A DNA stretch of 64,000 bases. It comes from Protea cynaroides. Lineage: Eukaryota; Streptophyta; Magnoliopsida; Proteales; Proteaceae. This document shows positions 33,901-44,870 of this stretch, piece after piece. Numbering within the stretch: position 1 is the first letter of the stretch; each line of letters opens with the position of its first letter. The DNA is taken from contig CM053270.1 in the NCBI GenBank assembly GCA_028583415.1, forward strand, positions 53,578,173 through 53,642,172, given 5' to 3'. The notes under the pieces are model-generated. The model did not search any database. It saw only the letters and a program-made list of their open reading frames with translations, and was not told the DNA's origin. Made by a program: the position numbers and the translations under genes.

Positions 33901-34299
33901 TAAACGAATAAATAGCTAATGATCTTGTGAAAATCAGATTTGATTCGTATCCATTCAAGGGTATCTCTATTCTCTACCAGTCAAGGGTATCCGGATTCGA
34001 TCCATATACATTTCTAGGTTTGGACCTGAGTAATTCAATAACTTGTGTTAAAACTTGATATGGGAGTGCAGGATTTTGTGGTCTTCCTAACGAATTTTTT
34101 TTTACCTTAGCAAAACCCTAATTGGACATAGAGGTTTGGTATGATCTGGTCTTGGATGCGGAAAACAATGCATGGGATCAAGGATTTAGATCTCGCATTC
34201 ATGGATCAGATGGTCAATGTCAGTCAGTCAGTTGACTCAGTCCATCTGAGTGAAGATTGGTCGAGTTTGGACATAGTAGGATGATTCCTTATGACTGTG

Positions 34300-34620
34300 T
34301 TTAGTTGCAAGGGAAGGAAAGAAAGAGAAATTTTTAAACTGAAAAAAGAAAACTTTTGTAATGATTATAACACATACTGTTATATTACTATATAACTAAT
34401 TTCAAATCATTCTATATTTAGTTATTAACTTATATTTCACTTTGCATTCTAATCATTTGCATTTAAAAAGTAAATAAATTTCATATCTTATTAGTATCAT
34501 TACTAAATATGTTAAGAAATTTAGATAGTTTATACAATCATTTTGTGTTACTATTATAAAATTTTTCTTTTTAAGTTAAAAAATTTCCCTTCCTTTTTTT
34601 CAATTTCCTTTACAACCAAA
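34300..34620. mobile_element. MITE with AT-rich core
   Basis: The left end TTAGTTGCAAGGGAAGGAAA and right end TTTCCTTTACAACCAAA are imperfect inverted repeats of about 50 bp, extended by GAAATTTTTAAACT against AAGTTAAAAAATTTCCC. The ~200-bp core is nearly all A/T. This end type is common in plant MITEs. Confidence 0.6.
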
Positions 34621-34862
34621 TACAACCATATTGGATCTCAAGATCCCTCTGGTGATCTTGAGTTTCCTTGAGGGCAGGGTTTAAGAATATGGAATCGATG
34701 GTTCAGATCCGATGCATGTGGATCGCGATCCAGAACGGTTGACTCGCCTAGTAAAACAGCAGAACAAGCATACAAACTGAATCCAGCTGTGCTGACTCGG
34801 GGTATCTGGATCGGATCGATTGGGCCAATCCGTGCCATGCTCTAAAACCATGCTCGGGCGAT

Positions 34863-34909
34863 ATGTTTGGTTTGATATTTTTATTTTGGTAAAATGTTTG
34901 GTTTGACAT
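34863..34909 (-). mobile_element. Micro-retroposon 5
   Basis: The 15-bp insert TTTTATTTTGGTAAA (34879-34893) lies between ATGTTTGGTTTGATAT (34863-34878) and ATGTTTGGTTTGACAT (34894-34909), one mismatch in 16. Confidence 0.6.
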
Positions 34910-35044
34910 CTTACTTTGAAAGGGGACATGGAGCTCATTTCCACTTTCCCTTATTAATTTCCACATGTGAGTTTCATTGAATGTAAATTTGCCTAACATA
35001 TTGTCCTCAATCCATGATTAAGATTTTAAATTAATTTGAGGTGT

Positions 35045-35169
35045 CCAAATCCTCTCCTCCCCGGCTCTCACCTCATCCAATCGTTGGAGGAGTGAGCCGG
35101 TTCAAACTCTAACCCCCTTCAACGGTTGGATGGGGTGGGAGTTTGGAAGCTGTGGAGGAGAGGATTTGG
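35045..35169. mobile_element. Fold-back MITE, short copy
   Basis: CCAAATCCTCTCCTCC at the left end is inverted at the right as GGAGGAGAGGATTTGG. Further inverted segments (CATCCAATCGTTGGAGG against CAACGGTTGGATG) lie between. It has the same ends as the elements at 39870 and 42855. Confidence 0.65.
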
Positions 35170-35287
35170 TTCCCTAATTTGAGAACCCAACGTGTCATTC
35201 AGATCTAATATTTTGAGAAGGTCAAGGAATTGTAATTAACAAGTTTTCTATTAAAATAAATAAATAAATAAAACCCTTTGTGTGAAG

Positions 35288-35420
35288 TCCCAAGGGCTTA
35301 ACTCAGTTGGTAAAAAAACACCACCTTAAAAAAGTCATGAGTTTAACTCTCTTTGGAGTTTGTTGTCATAAGAATCCGATCTGATCTTTTAAAGTGCAAC
35401 CTAGGCTGCAAACGATGAGA
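35288..35420 (+). mobile_element. tRNA-derived SINE candidate
   Basis: An A-box-like GGCTTAACTCAGTTGG (35296-35310) and a B-box-like GAGTTTAACTC (35339-35349) about 40 bp apart, as in a tRNA-derived polymerase III promoter. The sequence does not fold as a real tRNA gene; ends and target duplication were not found. Confidence 0.45.
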
Positions 35421-36189
35421 ACAATATGCATAATTTGTGGAAAATTACCCGATGCCTAAGTTAGATTTAGGTGATACAATCAATATGAAAAAGGGGTCTT
35501 CGTAGAAAGAAGATAAGTAGGTCTCTGATTTCAGAAATCGAATCATTTACCTAGTGTTGCTTGGATCATTTTATAGAAAGGAAGGAGTTAATTCTTGGCC
35601 CTCTGTCTTCGATCGTTTCTTAGGCTGTTTTGGTCTGTTCATTTCCATAGTGGATCGTTGATGAACCGTTGAATAATGGTGTTAGTGGCTAGGTCTGTTA
35701 CATTCCGTAGCTGATCGGACAAATTTGCCCCCGAGCATTAGATTAATTGTCTCCGTGACATGTGTCAGGCATCTATATGCCGACGTTATTTATTCTTATC
35801 AGGGCCTATATATCCAAAAAAAAAGACTGAAATTTGACAAGTGGTGTCAATTTTTTGCCTGCACAATGTCCCGCGAACCGGACCAACCCATACTATTTAC
35901 TAAATGTGTCAGGATTAGGCATGGCCTGATTATTAATTTGTCATTCATGGTGTAAGGGTAAAAGCCCACCGATCACCCCACCGCACTGACCAATTATAGA
36001 CCGAACCAGAAACCTACCAATTAAATAACAAGCCCGAAAGGCCTAAACCCTAAATGACTAAATGTCTCTCATTTCTCCATTTCAATCTCCCTTTTCATTT
36101 AACCTATTTTCTTTTAATTAAAAAAATTAAACTAAGCTATTATGTTGCAAATTAATGTAAAATAAATAAAGACCAATTACAATGATATA
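35420..36189. other. Intergenic DNA, no gene seen
   Basis: AT-rich sequence with no long open frame and no recognised repeat ends. Confidence 0.5.
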
Positions 36190-36880
36190 TGGTTCAAGGG
36201 TTGTGCTTTTTTTCCATTGTGGATGGTTGGCAGGATTGGAACGATTAGTATACACCGAATAGCATAACTGATTATGGACTGATTGGTTTGCATCATTGAA
36301 GCCCGACTGATTAAACCTATTAACATAAGACTTATTAGGGACCAAGACCGATCTGACCAAATATAAACGTATCCATGACTCGCAAATGAGGACCGATTAG
36401 TTAAATATTTCGATTACGATACAAGATATTAAATTGATGCTTGATTAGACTCAACCGAACCCGACCGATTGACATCTCTATCTCACATGTCGCAAAGTTA
36501 TAGCTGTGTATGTTGGGGGGCAGATTCTAAATATAAGGACAAGCATGTGGGTAGGGGTGTCAATCGGTCGGTCTTGGTTGGGCCTAACCAGTCCCCACCA
36601 ATTTAATACATTTAATATCTTGCACCGTGACTAACATATTTAACTAATCAGTCTTGATCTACGAGACATTGACTCGTTTATATTCGGTCCAGTTGGCCTT
36701 GGTCCCTAACCGGACTTATGTTATTCTTTTTTTCTTTTCTTTTTTGGGTAAAGCTTATATTACTCGGTTTAAACGGTCTATTAATGGCCTTTAATGATGC
36801 AAACCAATCATTCCATAATCAGTTATGCCATTTGGTCTTATGCTAATCGTTCCAATCTTGCCTTCCCTCATACCGTCAAA
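36190..36880. repeat. Large inverted repeat with hAT-like inner ends
   Basis: The left arm (~36190-36470) is the inverted copy of the right arm (~36552-36880); shared blocks include GATTGGAACGATTAG, CATAACTGATTATGGA and GATTGGTTTGCATCATT. The inner ends CCGATTGACATCTCTA and TAGGGGTGTCAATCGG face each other across ~75 bp and look like hAT-type termini. It may be two MITEs head to head or one fold-back element. Confidence 0.65.
36715..36765 (-). mobile_element. Micro-retroposon 4 with empty site in the paired arm
   Basis: A T/C tract plus GGGTAAAG (36727-36753) lies between CTTATGTTATTC and CTTATATTACTC. The opposite arm of the inverted repeat (about 36305-36335) shows the uninterrupted sequence, reading on from CTTATGTTAATA, which supports an insertion here. 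Confidence 0.6.
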
Positions 36881-37243
36881 GTCGCATCTGTCATGAAGCT
36901 AGAAAAAATAATAAATGATGATTCAAATTGCATCTATCAAACACCAAAATCGGGTAATGTTAGAGGAGGAGGATGCTATCCTTAGGCCGTTCCTAATAAT
37001 AACTAATGGAGTACACTCATCATCAGTGCTTTCGTCACTTCCACATCAAGCTCAACTTAGTTGACCCTATCCGCAAGGGGCAATGCTATGTAGGACCTAC
37101 AAGGATGATGGATGTGAGGAGGTCAAGGGCGAGGGGGCCACTCGATAACGCATTCTGATTCCTCTACCCTCTGCTAGAGTTATCATGTATTCATGAGTTC
37201 ATGACTTCGCCTTCGTTTGTTGTTCGAACTTCGAACGGCATAT

Positions 37244-37254
<11 letters not shown>

Positions 37255-37286
<32 letters not shown>
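37255..37286. repeat. (AG)n microsatellite
   Basis: Sixteen uninterrupted AG dinucleotides. Confidence 0.95.
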
Positions 37287-37288
<2 letters not shown>

Positions 37289-38281
37289 AAAAAGTAAAAA
37301 ACTTAAATGAACAAAGGGAGAAATGGAAATCCCTAAATAAATAAATATCTAATGACTCTAATCACTCTATGTAGAGTCGGTCCTTAATTGGTTAGTATAA
37401 TAGGACGACCGACGAATTACACTCTTGCACCGTGAACAACAGATTAAAGACCAATTAAATATCGGTCTAGATGTAACCCCGACACATTTATTTAACGTTG
37501 CAATTCAGTGCGATTTTTAATCGATAAGTTTGGTACCAACTAGAAATTGAGACCCCTACATGTGGGGTATATATCCTTAATAAAAAATAAAAATGGTCCA
37601 TCACCTCACCAGAAAATTTTCAACTTTTCAATTTAAAAAACACCATTTAACTTACACAGAAGATATAGAAATTTAGGGAAAATTTCAACTACCACCCAAA
37701 AAGAATGGACAAAATCACCTACCACTCAAATTGTTTAAAAAAATCACCTACCACCCAAGTTAGATAAACTTTTATCAAAACGATCCAAAAGCAACTAATA
37801 GAACCATTAGTTGTTGATGTCAGCCGTTACAAAATACTTAAATGATAATAATACCCTTATTGTCAAGTTCTCTGCGAGAATACATTTTTTTATATTTATT
37901 TTTAAGCTTGAGTACCCTTGAATCAATCTGGACTACTCTGATCTCCGATTGATTTGTTTGGAATTTCATTTTAGTACCCAATTAGAAAAATAAAAATCCA
38001 ATTCCATTAGTAGTTTTCTTGCAATTTCTATCTCAAGAACTCGTTGTGGGAACAAAAATTAAAATAAAACGATTTCAAATTCAGGTAGAGGAACTATCAA
38101 GGATGAAGGATGCAATTGGGGGTTTCTCTCTTCTGGGCTAATGTTCCTGCTCTTGATGTTCTTCTTTTGCTTCATTTCTCTCACAGATTGAACAAGAAAG
38201 AAGTTTTGCATGAAGTCAAGAGAAACAGAGTAAATATCAAATCAGAAATCAAGATCAAGAAAAGCTAACCTAAAAAAAAGC

Positions 38282-39308
38282 GATCAACCGGATATACCAT
38301 GGTGGGTTTGAACTCCTTCAATTTCTGCAACTTCTTTGGCTCTAACAACAGCTTCTCCTAAGGGTGTCAACGGACCGGTCTGGGCCGGTTTTGGTCCGGG
38401 CTAAACCGGTGTCGGGTTTTATAAGCCCAGCCCAAAACATGTCCATTAAGAATTCGGGCTGGGGTGGGCTGCGCTGGATACAATAACTAACGGGCTGGTC
38501 CGGTGTCGATTTGTTATCGGGCTGGGTTTTATTGAGGTGATTTCGGGTTGGTTCGGTCCAGATCGGGCTTATCGGGCCCCTTTTATATGTAAACTATATA
38601 GCCTATTTTATTGTTTCTATCTATAAAATTAGCATTATTCCTTCCATATGTATGTAATTTAATAAACTATAACAATTAACATAATCTTTTCAACTATAGA
38701 TTCACATAATCTTCTAAATCATGAAGTGCACTCTAATAATGTAACACAATCTAATAAAATTTAAAACCATTAAAATTAAGAAATTGGGTCCGAACGGACC
38801 TTACTGATGTTCGGGTTGGATTTTATCGGTTTGGGCTAATTCGGGCTTCTTAACGGACCGGTCCGGTTTGGTTTCGGTTTGGGCTGAAACGGTGTCGGGC
38901 TTTACAAGCTCAGACCAAAACCTGTCCATTAAGGCTCGGTCGGGGCTGGGTTCGGGTTATATCGGGCTGGCTCGGTCCGTGCTACCGGGCCGGGCCCAGT
39001 TTTGACACCCTTAGCTTCTCCTACTCTCTGCCCTGGCTTTCAAGTTCTTCCTCTTTCTGCTTTAGCATTTCATCTCTGACCTTTAAGAGTTCTTCAGTCT
39101 TCTCCTTCTCAATGAGCAACTGTTCAAGCTTCCCTTGAATTTATTGCATCTCCTTCTCAAATGATTGCTTGGATTCCTTGGGTTTATTCGTTTGCTTGCG
39201 AGTCCGAGGCTGAGAAAGGTGTTCACTATTCTCCTTGCCCTCATCATGTCCGACTGATGGTAAAGGAGAAGGAGAGGATAGAGAAATCTTTCCGGAACAT
39301 TTGAGTTC
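38282..39308 (-). pseudogene. Captured coiled-coil gene fragment inside the MULE
   Basis: On the minus strand one frame reads SGKISLSSPSPLPSVGHDEG, a basic RTRKQTNKPKESK stretch, then a charged coiled coil (KLEQLLIEKEKTEELLKVRD, EMLKQKEEELESQGRE) and KKLQKLKEFKPTM. The reading spans the nested MITE at 38359-39013 and is broken by TAA after KEM-Gln and TAG after QGRE. Both are CAA/CAG to TAA/TAG changes. I do not recognise the parent gene with confidence. Confidence 0.5.
38359..39013. mobile_element. hAT-type MITE with exact 8-bp duplication
   Basis: 655 bp with terminal inverted repeats TAAGGGTGTC and GACACCCTTA, flanked by identical GCTTCTCC (38351-38358 and 39014-39021). The subterminal regions are rich in GGTCCGG, CCGGTC and GGGCTGG copies in both orientations. 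No coding capacity. Confidence 0.88.
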
Positions 39309-39869
39309 ATTTTTCCTTTTTTTTTTTTTTTTTTTTTTTCTTTTTTGATAAAATATTGTAGAGAAACAGAGAGGAAAAAGAAAGGGGTATAAACGTCTAT
39401 ATACAATTTCAACATTTTCCCGTCAGTCCATTAACTAACGTTTGTCTAACTTGGGTGATACGTGATTTTTTTAAATAACTTGGATGGTAGGTGATTTAAT
39501 CAATTCTTTTTAGGTGATAGTGAAATTTTCCCAATTAACACATGTATAGTGTACTAGTTTTGGGGGAATAATTTTTGTCCATTGTGTCGAGGTCGTTAGG
39601 CCTCCCTCTATCGTCCAAAGATTTGTCACGTGGCATTAACAGAAAAAACAAATGTTAATCATATATCAAAAGGTGTATGTATTATATTTTGTTAGTTGGT
39701 AAGATGACACATTACAAAAAAAAATGTCAAATTCAACTTTGCGGTGGATAAAGGTATTTTTTCTTGACCGACGTGTAATTAAGGGCGCTACTTTTCACGG
39801 CGGTAATAGAACCGCAGCTAATATAGTAAATAAGGCTTCTAAAATAATAGTCACCTCACGTAATAAAAT

Positions 39870-40088
39870 GGGATCCACATCCTCTCCTCCCAGAGGTTCG
39901 GGAGGAGGGGGACACCCTCGTTGGATGGCCGATACGTGGGGTTAGGGTGAATCCGAACCCTCCATTCGAGCCGATACCCTCTGTCGGCTCGGGTGAAGGA
40001 CTTAGATTCACCCGAGCCCCACATGTTGGCCATTCAACGGGAGCTTCCCCCCTCCACCCAAACCTATAGGAGGAGAAGATGTGAATCC
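39870..40088. mobile_element. Fold-back MITE with 8-bp duplication
   Basis: About 219 bp that is nearly one long hairpin: CACATCCTCTCCTCC against GGAGGAGAAGATGTG at the ends and GGCTCGGGTGAA against TTCACCCGAGCC near the centre. It is flanked by AATAAAAT on both sides (39862-39869 and 40089-40096). Confidence 0.8.
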
Positions 40089-40096
40089 AATAAAAT

Positions 40097-41600
40097 AATA
40101 TCCATCATTATGGATATTACCTCCCTTGCATCATTTTGGGACACTTGCTCTTGGAGTTTTATTACAAACGGATCCAATAAAGTTGTTCATTCTTTTGCTT
40201 GAAAGGCGTTGATATCAATGGGGATGATCAATTGGCATATTTCCCTTTCCTGGTCTAAAATTAAATTAGAAAAAAAAAAAAAAATAGCTTCCATGTGGTT
40301 TATATTAACCCCTTTTAATACAATATCAGTAGGAAATAAGCATGATATAAAATAGGCTAAAAGTGGACCCCATCCATTATCATTTTCTTTTTTTAATACT
40401 TAGATCGCTTATTAAAAGAAAATTTAAAAAAAAAAAAAAAAAAACAACCAATGACAACTAGTAATGCAAAATTTCCTCTTTACTCTTCACGAATATGTGA
40501 TATGATGGTCGGCTGCTAAAGTGGGTTAGCTTCTATATAAGATATTGTCAAGAATGGCAGACAAGAACACCTTTGACAGCCGTGCAAATCTAATATATAT
40601 TACTAGTTAATCTACCACCTTGAACATAAAATAGAATATTTTAGAGGAAAGCAAGCTTCACTGATCATACCAAGAAAATGAAGGGAAACAAAAAGAAAGA
40701 AAATATATTTAAAATAAATTTGTATTGAGTCATGATTAGCTTGTTAATAGAAATCAGAGACACAGATAGATATCTTAATCAAATGGAAAGCATCTTATGC
40801 CCTAAGATGCTATCAGAAACCACCAGTTGATGGTTTCTTATTTAAAGTGCCAACCTAACATAAACTAGGTTGATCACCTACTTTTTATGTCTAGCAAAGT
40901 TGTTGAAGTATGAGTTTATCAAGCTTAAAGGATGATCCCAAAATCTCAACTGACTTGGATTTACTAGGATGGTAAATAAAATAGGATAATCCACCAAATA
41001 CCACTTAAAGAGTCTAATTCAACACTATAAAGCATTAGGTGGAGATAGTCCACAGGTATATACATCCAATGTCCGGATAATCAATGTGGGATTATACTTA
41101 TATAATTCCCAATATCTCAACAGATATTCCAACTATTAGACATGATGTATGTATGCTGCCGCTGTATGTGGTGCACGAATCTCTTCACTTGGGGGCAATC
41201 CTGCCTTTACTACCTTTCCACGGGCAAATCTGACATTTACCGCATCTTCAAGGGTTGACTGAAACATTTCAGCGAGCAGTTACGAAAGTGGGGTAGATTA
41301 TAAATAGACTCATTTACCAATGTCCTTTTTATTTTTTTCATTATTAACTGTTCAGTTCTGATTTAAACATGGAAGTATACCCCGTGTCCAAAGACCAATC
41401 ACTCTTGTGCTTGTTGTCATTGTCATCTACAGGCTAGGTTCCACATCAGAAAGAGAGTTCGGATTCCAATAACAACATGGCATATATACAGCGCATTCTT
41501 TGGATCAATTAAATGCCTGAAGCATTGGATTTTTCTCTTTGTTTTTTCAACTATAAAATTCCTCTTAGAGTTGCCTTGTATCCCTGTACTTCCTTTTTTT
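40097..41600. other. Intergenic DNA, no gene seen
   Basis: AT-rich sequence with two long A runs (near 40270 and 40425) and no convincing frame, repeat end or RNA gene. Confidence 0.5.
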
Positions 41601-41609
41601 CTTTTCTCT

Positions 41610-41700
41610 TTTTATAGATAGTTCCTAAAGAGAATTGAACTCATGACCTCTTAATTGTGAGTTATTGGTCTTTCCCAAGTGAACTACATAATTGGGGTTT
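41610..41700 (-). mobile_element. tRNA-derived SINE candidate
   Basis: On the minus strand an A box TAGTTCACTTGG (41675-41686) and a B box GTTCAATTC (41632-41640) stand about 45 bp apart, a good polymerase III internal promoter. A T-rich run follows at 41590-41612 on the plus strand, which would be the poly(A)-like tail. It is too diverged to fold as a functional tRNA. Confidence 0.5.
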
Positions 41701-42458
41701 CCCATCCTATTTACTGCTAGTCTTCATATTCTTTTTAGGGTTTGTGGTAGGTTGTTGAGGGTAAGGGTGTTCAACTTTACGACTTTGGCTTAAAGGTATA
41801 GTTTCCATTCTGTTCAATGCGTAAAGGAGTAAAACCAAAATCGAATCGTTTATTATACAATTTCAAAATGCTCACAAAAATCTAATATTAATCGATTTTG
41901 ATTTATTAGTTTTTAAATGGGTTCTCTTACCTACTATGAACCAAAACTGGTAAAAAAAAGGCTAGGAGAATAAAATTATAAAATTATAAAATTATAAATA
42001 GATTCCCCTATGAACATCAAGTCAGTTTTTAATTGGTTTAGTCGATTAATTGATTCAAAACATATTAGACCTTTTAATTTAACAATCTCATTTCTTAAAA
42101 TAGAATCGAACCATTTATTAATTGGTTTAAAAGTTCGAATTAAATGGTTTGGTTCATGTAAGTTTTGAGTTTTTTTTTTTTTATATGTATATCGTTTCGG
42201 CTTTTGATGTTGTGGATACTGGCCTTATCCATGATTCTTTGGTCCCTTGATGGGCTTATGATTCTAGACCTAGATTTCAAAACTTTCACACAGTCATTGA
42301 GATTTCAATGGGGCTCTTCAGGTCCAAAGTCCATAAGCCCATATATGGAAAGCCTATGAAGTATAAAAAACTGAAGTGAAAGGCCGAAGGTCTTTCCTTT
42401 GTCGCCCACTTACTTATTACCAACTGGAAGATGATGTGGTTTTTTTTTTTTTTTTTTT

Positions 42459-42509
42459 TGGGTGGGGGGGAGGGAGGGAGGGAGGGAGGGAGGGAGGGAG
42501 GGGGGGGGT
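42459..42509 (+). repeat. (GGGA)n tract
   Basis: GGTGGGGGGG followed by about nine GGGA units and a G run, directly after a T(20) tract. Many G-triplets in succession could form G-quadruplexes. Confidence 0.9.
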
Positions 42510-42854
42510 GTGATTATTCAAACTATTGGATATATAGCCAATGATCCGGATTAGCCATGTGTCAATTTTTATATCCTAATTTAATAGTAGACTGTGGATG
42601 TATTGGTTTGCATCCATTTATGAAGACTTAAAATCGGGCAAGGGATGGGACTGGGATCGGTCCCATTTGCCTTCAAAATTGCTTTACCTTCCTGGAATTG
42701 CCCCTTGCAAACCATTCAGACTGGCATTGTCAGATATTTAGGCTGTCTGTGAAGGTCTTCCTACGTGGGCAGTGTAGGAAAACAACAACTTACTCATTGA
42801 AGATTGCTAAATATTATTCAATCAACTGTTTCTTGTTTTCCTCTATATATCACT

Positions 42855-43085
42855 GGATCCACATCCTCTCCTTCCAAAGGTTCGGGAGGAGGGGCAGCAA
42901 TCCCATTAGATGGTCGATTCCTAAGACTCGGGTGAATCTGAGCCCTCCATCCGAGTAGATGAGCTGAGCCGATAAGGGGGTGTCTGCTTGGATGGAGGGC
43001 TCGGATTCACCCGAGCTCCATGTGTCAGCTATCTAACAGGGGTGCCACCCTCCTCCCAAACCTCTGGGAGGAGAGGATTTGGATA
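42855..43085. mobile_element. Fold-back MITE, third copy
   Basis: The ends GGATCCACATCCTCTCC and GGAGAGGATTTGGAT, with centre CTCGGGTGAATCTGAGCC against GGCTCGGATTCACCCGAG, match the element at 39870. The target duplication is not exact. Confidence 0.75.
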
Positions 43086-43142
43086 CATACATCACTCCCA
43101 TGGCCGATCAGAGTTCAATGCGATCATGAGATAAGACAGGTC

Positions 43143-43175
43143 TAGACTCTAGACTCTAGACTCTAGACTCTAGAA
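43143..43175. repeat. 7-bp tandem repeat ACTCTAG
   Basis: Four to five consecutive ACTCTAG units, each containing part of the palindrome TCTAGA. Confidence 0.9.
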
Positions 43176-43185
43176 GTAGAGGTTA

Positions 43186-43685
43186 TCAATTGTTCAGGTC
43201 AAATTGGTTTCGGTCTTGTTCTGGTAAGCCCAAAACCAAACCACTAAAAAAATTTCAGTTTCTCTGTTTTGGTCCAATTCAGTTTTGATTTTATTGGGCT
43301 GTCTTAAAGGGCTCTTATCGGGTTGTTATAAGTTCTGTTTGGTTTCCTATATATATATTTATTAATATATTGGGTTAATGAGCACTTATTGGTCCACTAT
43401 CAGTTCAGTTTTGGTTTCTTATATGTATATTTAGTAAAATATTGACTTAATGGGCTCTTATTGGTCCATTACCGTGTTTGTTTTATTTTAGACTATCAGT
43501 TCGATTTGGTTTGGGATTATTGTACACTCCGGTTCGATTTGGTTTGGGATTATGGTATGCTCCAGTCCGATTATGCTTTTCATTGTCAGTCTTTATAAAC
43601 ACACCCAATACGGCCCAATATGGTTTCGATCTGGTTTATTTCATTTCGATTTTTGGTTTGGGTTCAATTTTGACACCTTTACTAG
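43186..43685. mobile_element. Possible hAT-type MITE
   Basis: The left end GTAGAGGTTATCAATTG and right end CAATTTTGACACCTTTAC are imperfect inverted repeats of the type seen at 38359. The interior is rich in GGTTTGG and GGGCTCTTAT repeats. No clean target duplication was found. Confidence 0.4.
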
Positions 43686-43689
43686 AGGA

Positions 43690-44870
43690 TATGTATCTCT
43701 AGACCAGTACCCAAGTTTTTGCCAAAATAAATATCTAGAAAATGCTCTGAATGGACCACTTCTCAAATTTTAGCCTAAGATTCAACCGTATATACACCAT
43801 CTATGTCCATGCATATTCTTACAAAATCTTGGTAGTCTTGACTTTAATGCTTTATTTTGCACATGGGAAATCTCATTTGAACCGACACTTGTTATGCAAG
43901 GAGAAGATTTTGGGTTTACATTTCTCCTGTCCACAAAATTGCAGCTCCATATAATCCACAATGGATAAAATGGTGATCTTTTCTCGAAGTAACTTAAGGA
44001 ACTGGAGTATCTGTTTGAAGATTTTGCTCATCTATGTAAGTGTCTGTTAAATGGCTATGGTTTTAAAGCTTTCCCTTTTGTTGATATCAGACTTCCTAGT
44101 TTCTGAACTTCCTCTGCTTTGGAGCACTCTACATTCATAGCTTATACATCCATACCTCTACATTGTCATCAATAGCATCATCGATCCATAGCTTTATCTT
44201 CTGCAGCCCATTGAACAATGAAGAAGAAAGACTGGACGAGTGACCAAGTGAGTGATTCCGTGTAATTATTTAATTTAAATTTTTTTTATTACACCTGAAA
44301 ATATCTAAAATTCAGAAAATCAGAACTAAACATAATATTTAAATGTTTGAAAAAAGCAAGAATTTTTCTGAATCATTGGTAAAAATGCATATCCGGGAGA
44401 ATATTTTGTATAATTCGATTCGGCTAATAATTCACGAATTATTTGAAGAATTAAACAACTATTGACAAATCAGAATAAATCATTTTGTGTGATTGTTTGC
44501 TTGATTTTCTTTCTCATCATCAGATATTAGATGCAGAAAGCAATCTATGCAAGTGCTCCAGCAGGAGGAACTGTTTCTAAATTCCCCCTCCCTATGAATA
44601 TCCCGAAAACAGCCAAAACACGGATGCCGGTGGCAATGCAAGTAAGAAGAAAAACAATCATGTTGGGGGATTCTTAAATTCAAATTATAACTCTTAATGA
44701 CTCACAAACTAGAACTGCCACAGCAGTAGAGAGAATATTGTCTGCTATTAAAAATTAAAAGAATACAACTGTCATGGGATAACAAAATAGACCAATTCAA
44801 GTATACATAGTAATCATTCAAAATGATGAAAGAAAAAGGAAATAAGACAAAGTAATAGCATCTCTAACAA
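43690..44870. other. Intergenic DNA downstream of ABCA
   Basis: No long reading frame. A 38-codon hydrophobic minus-strand ORF at 44545-44661 (MIVFLLTCIATGIRV start) is the only suggestive stretch, and I could not assign it. The part nearest 44870 is presumably the ABCA 3' untranslated region. Confidence 0.45.

Larger units (their letters stand above)
37676..39532. mobile_element. Mutator-like element with captured gene fragment (Pack-MULE candidate)
   Basis: The ends are inverted repeats of about 95 bp: GGGAAAATTTCA at the left and TGAAATTTTCCC at the right, sharing AAATCACCTACCA and ATCACCCAAGTTAGA-type blocks further in. Long inverted repeats and an interior made of coding-derived rather than transposase sequence are typical of Pack-MULEs. 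A 9-bp target duplication is not evident. A hAT-type MITE is nested inside. Confidence 0.6.

Noticed and set aside
35288..35420. A functional tRNA gene
   Set aside because: A- and B-box-like sequences are present but no cloverleaf with paired acceptor and anticodon stems; a SINE is more likely. The same holds for 41610-41700.
39083..39415. 110-codon minus-strand ORF in the MULE
   Set aside because: The coiled-coil reading in a neighbouring frame has clear protein-like composition; this one is its shadow joined to a poly(A) run.
44545..44661. Small hydrophobic minus-strand ORF as a gene or an additional ABCA exon
   Set aside because: The ABCA frame already ends with a typical C-terminus at 44871, and 38 residues without a recognised family are too little to call.
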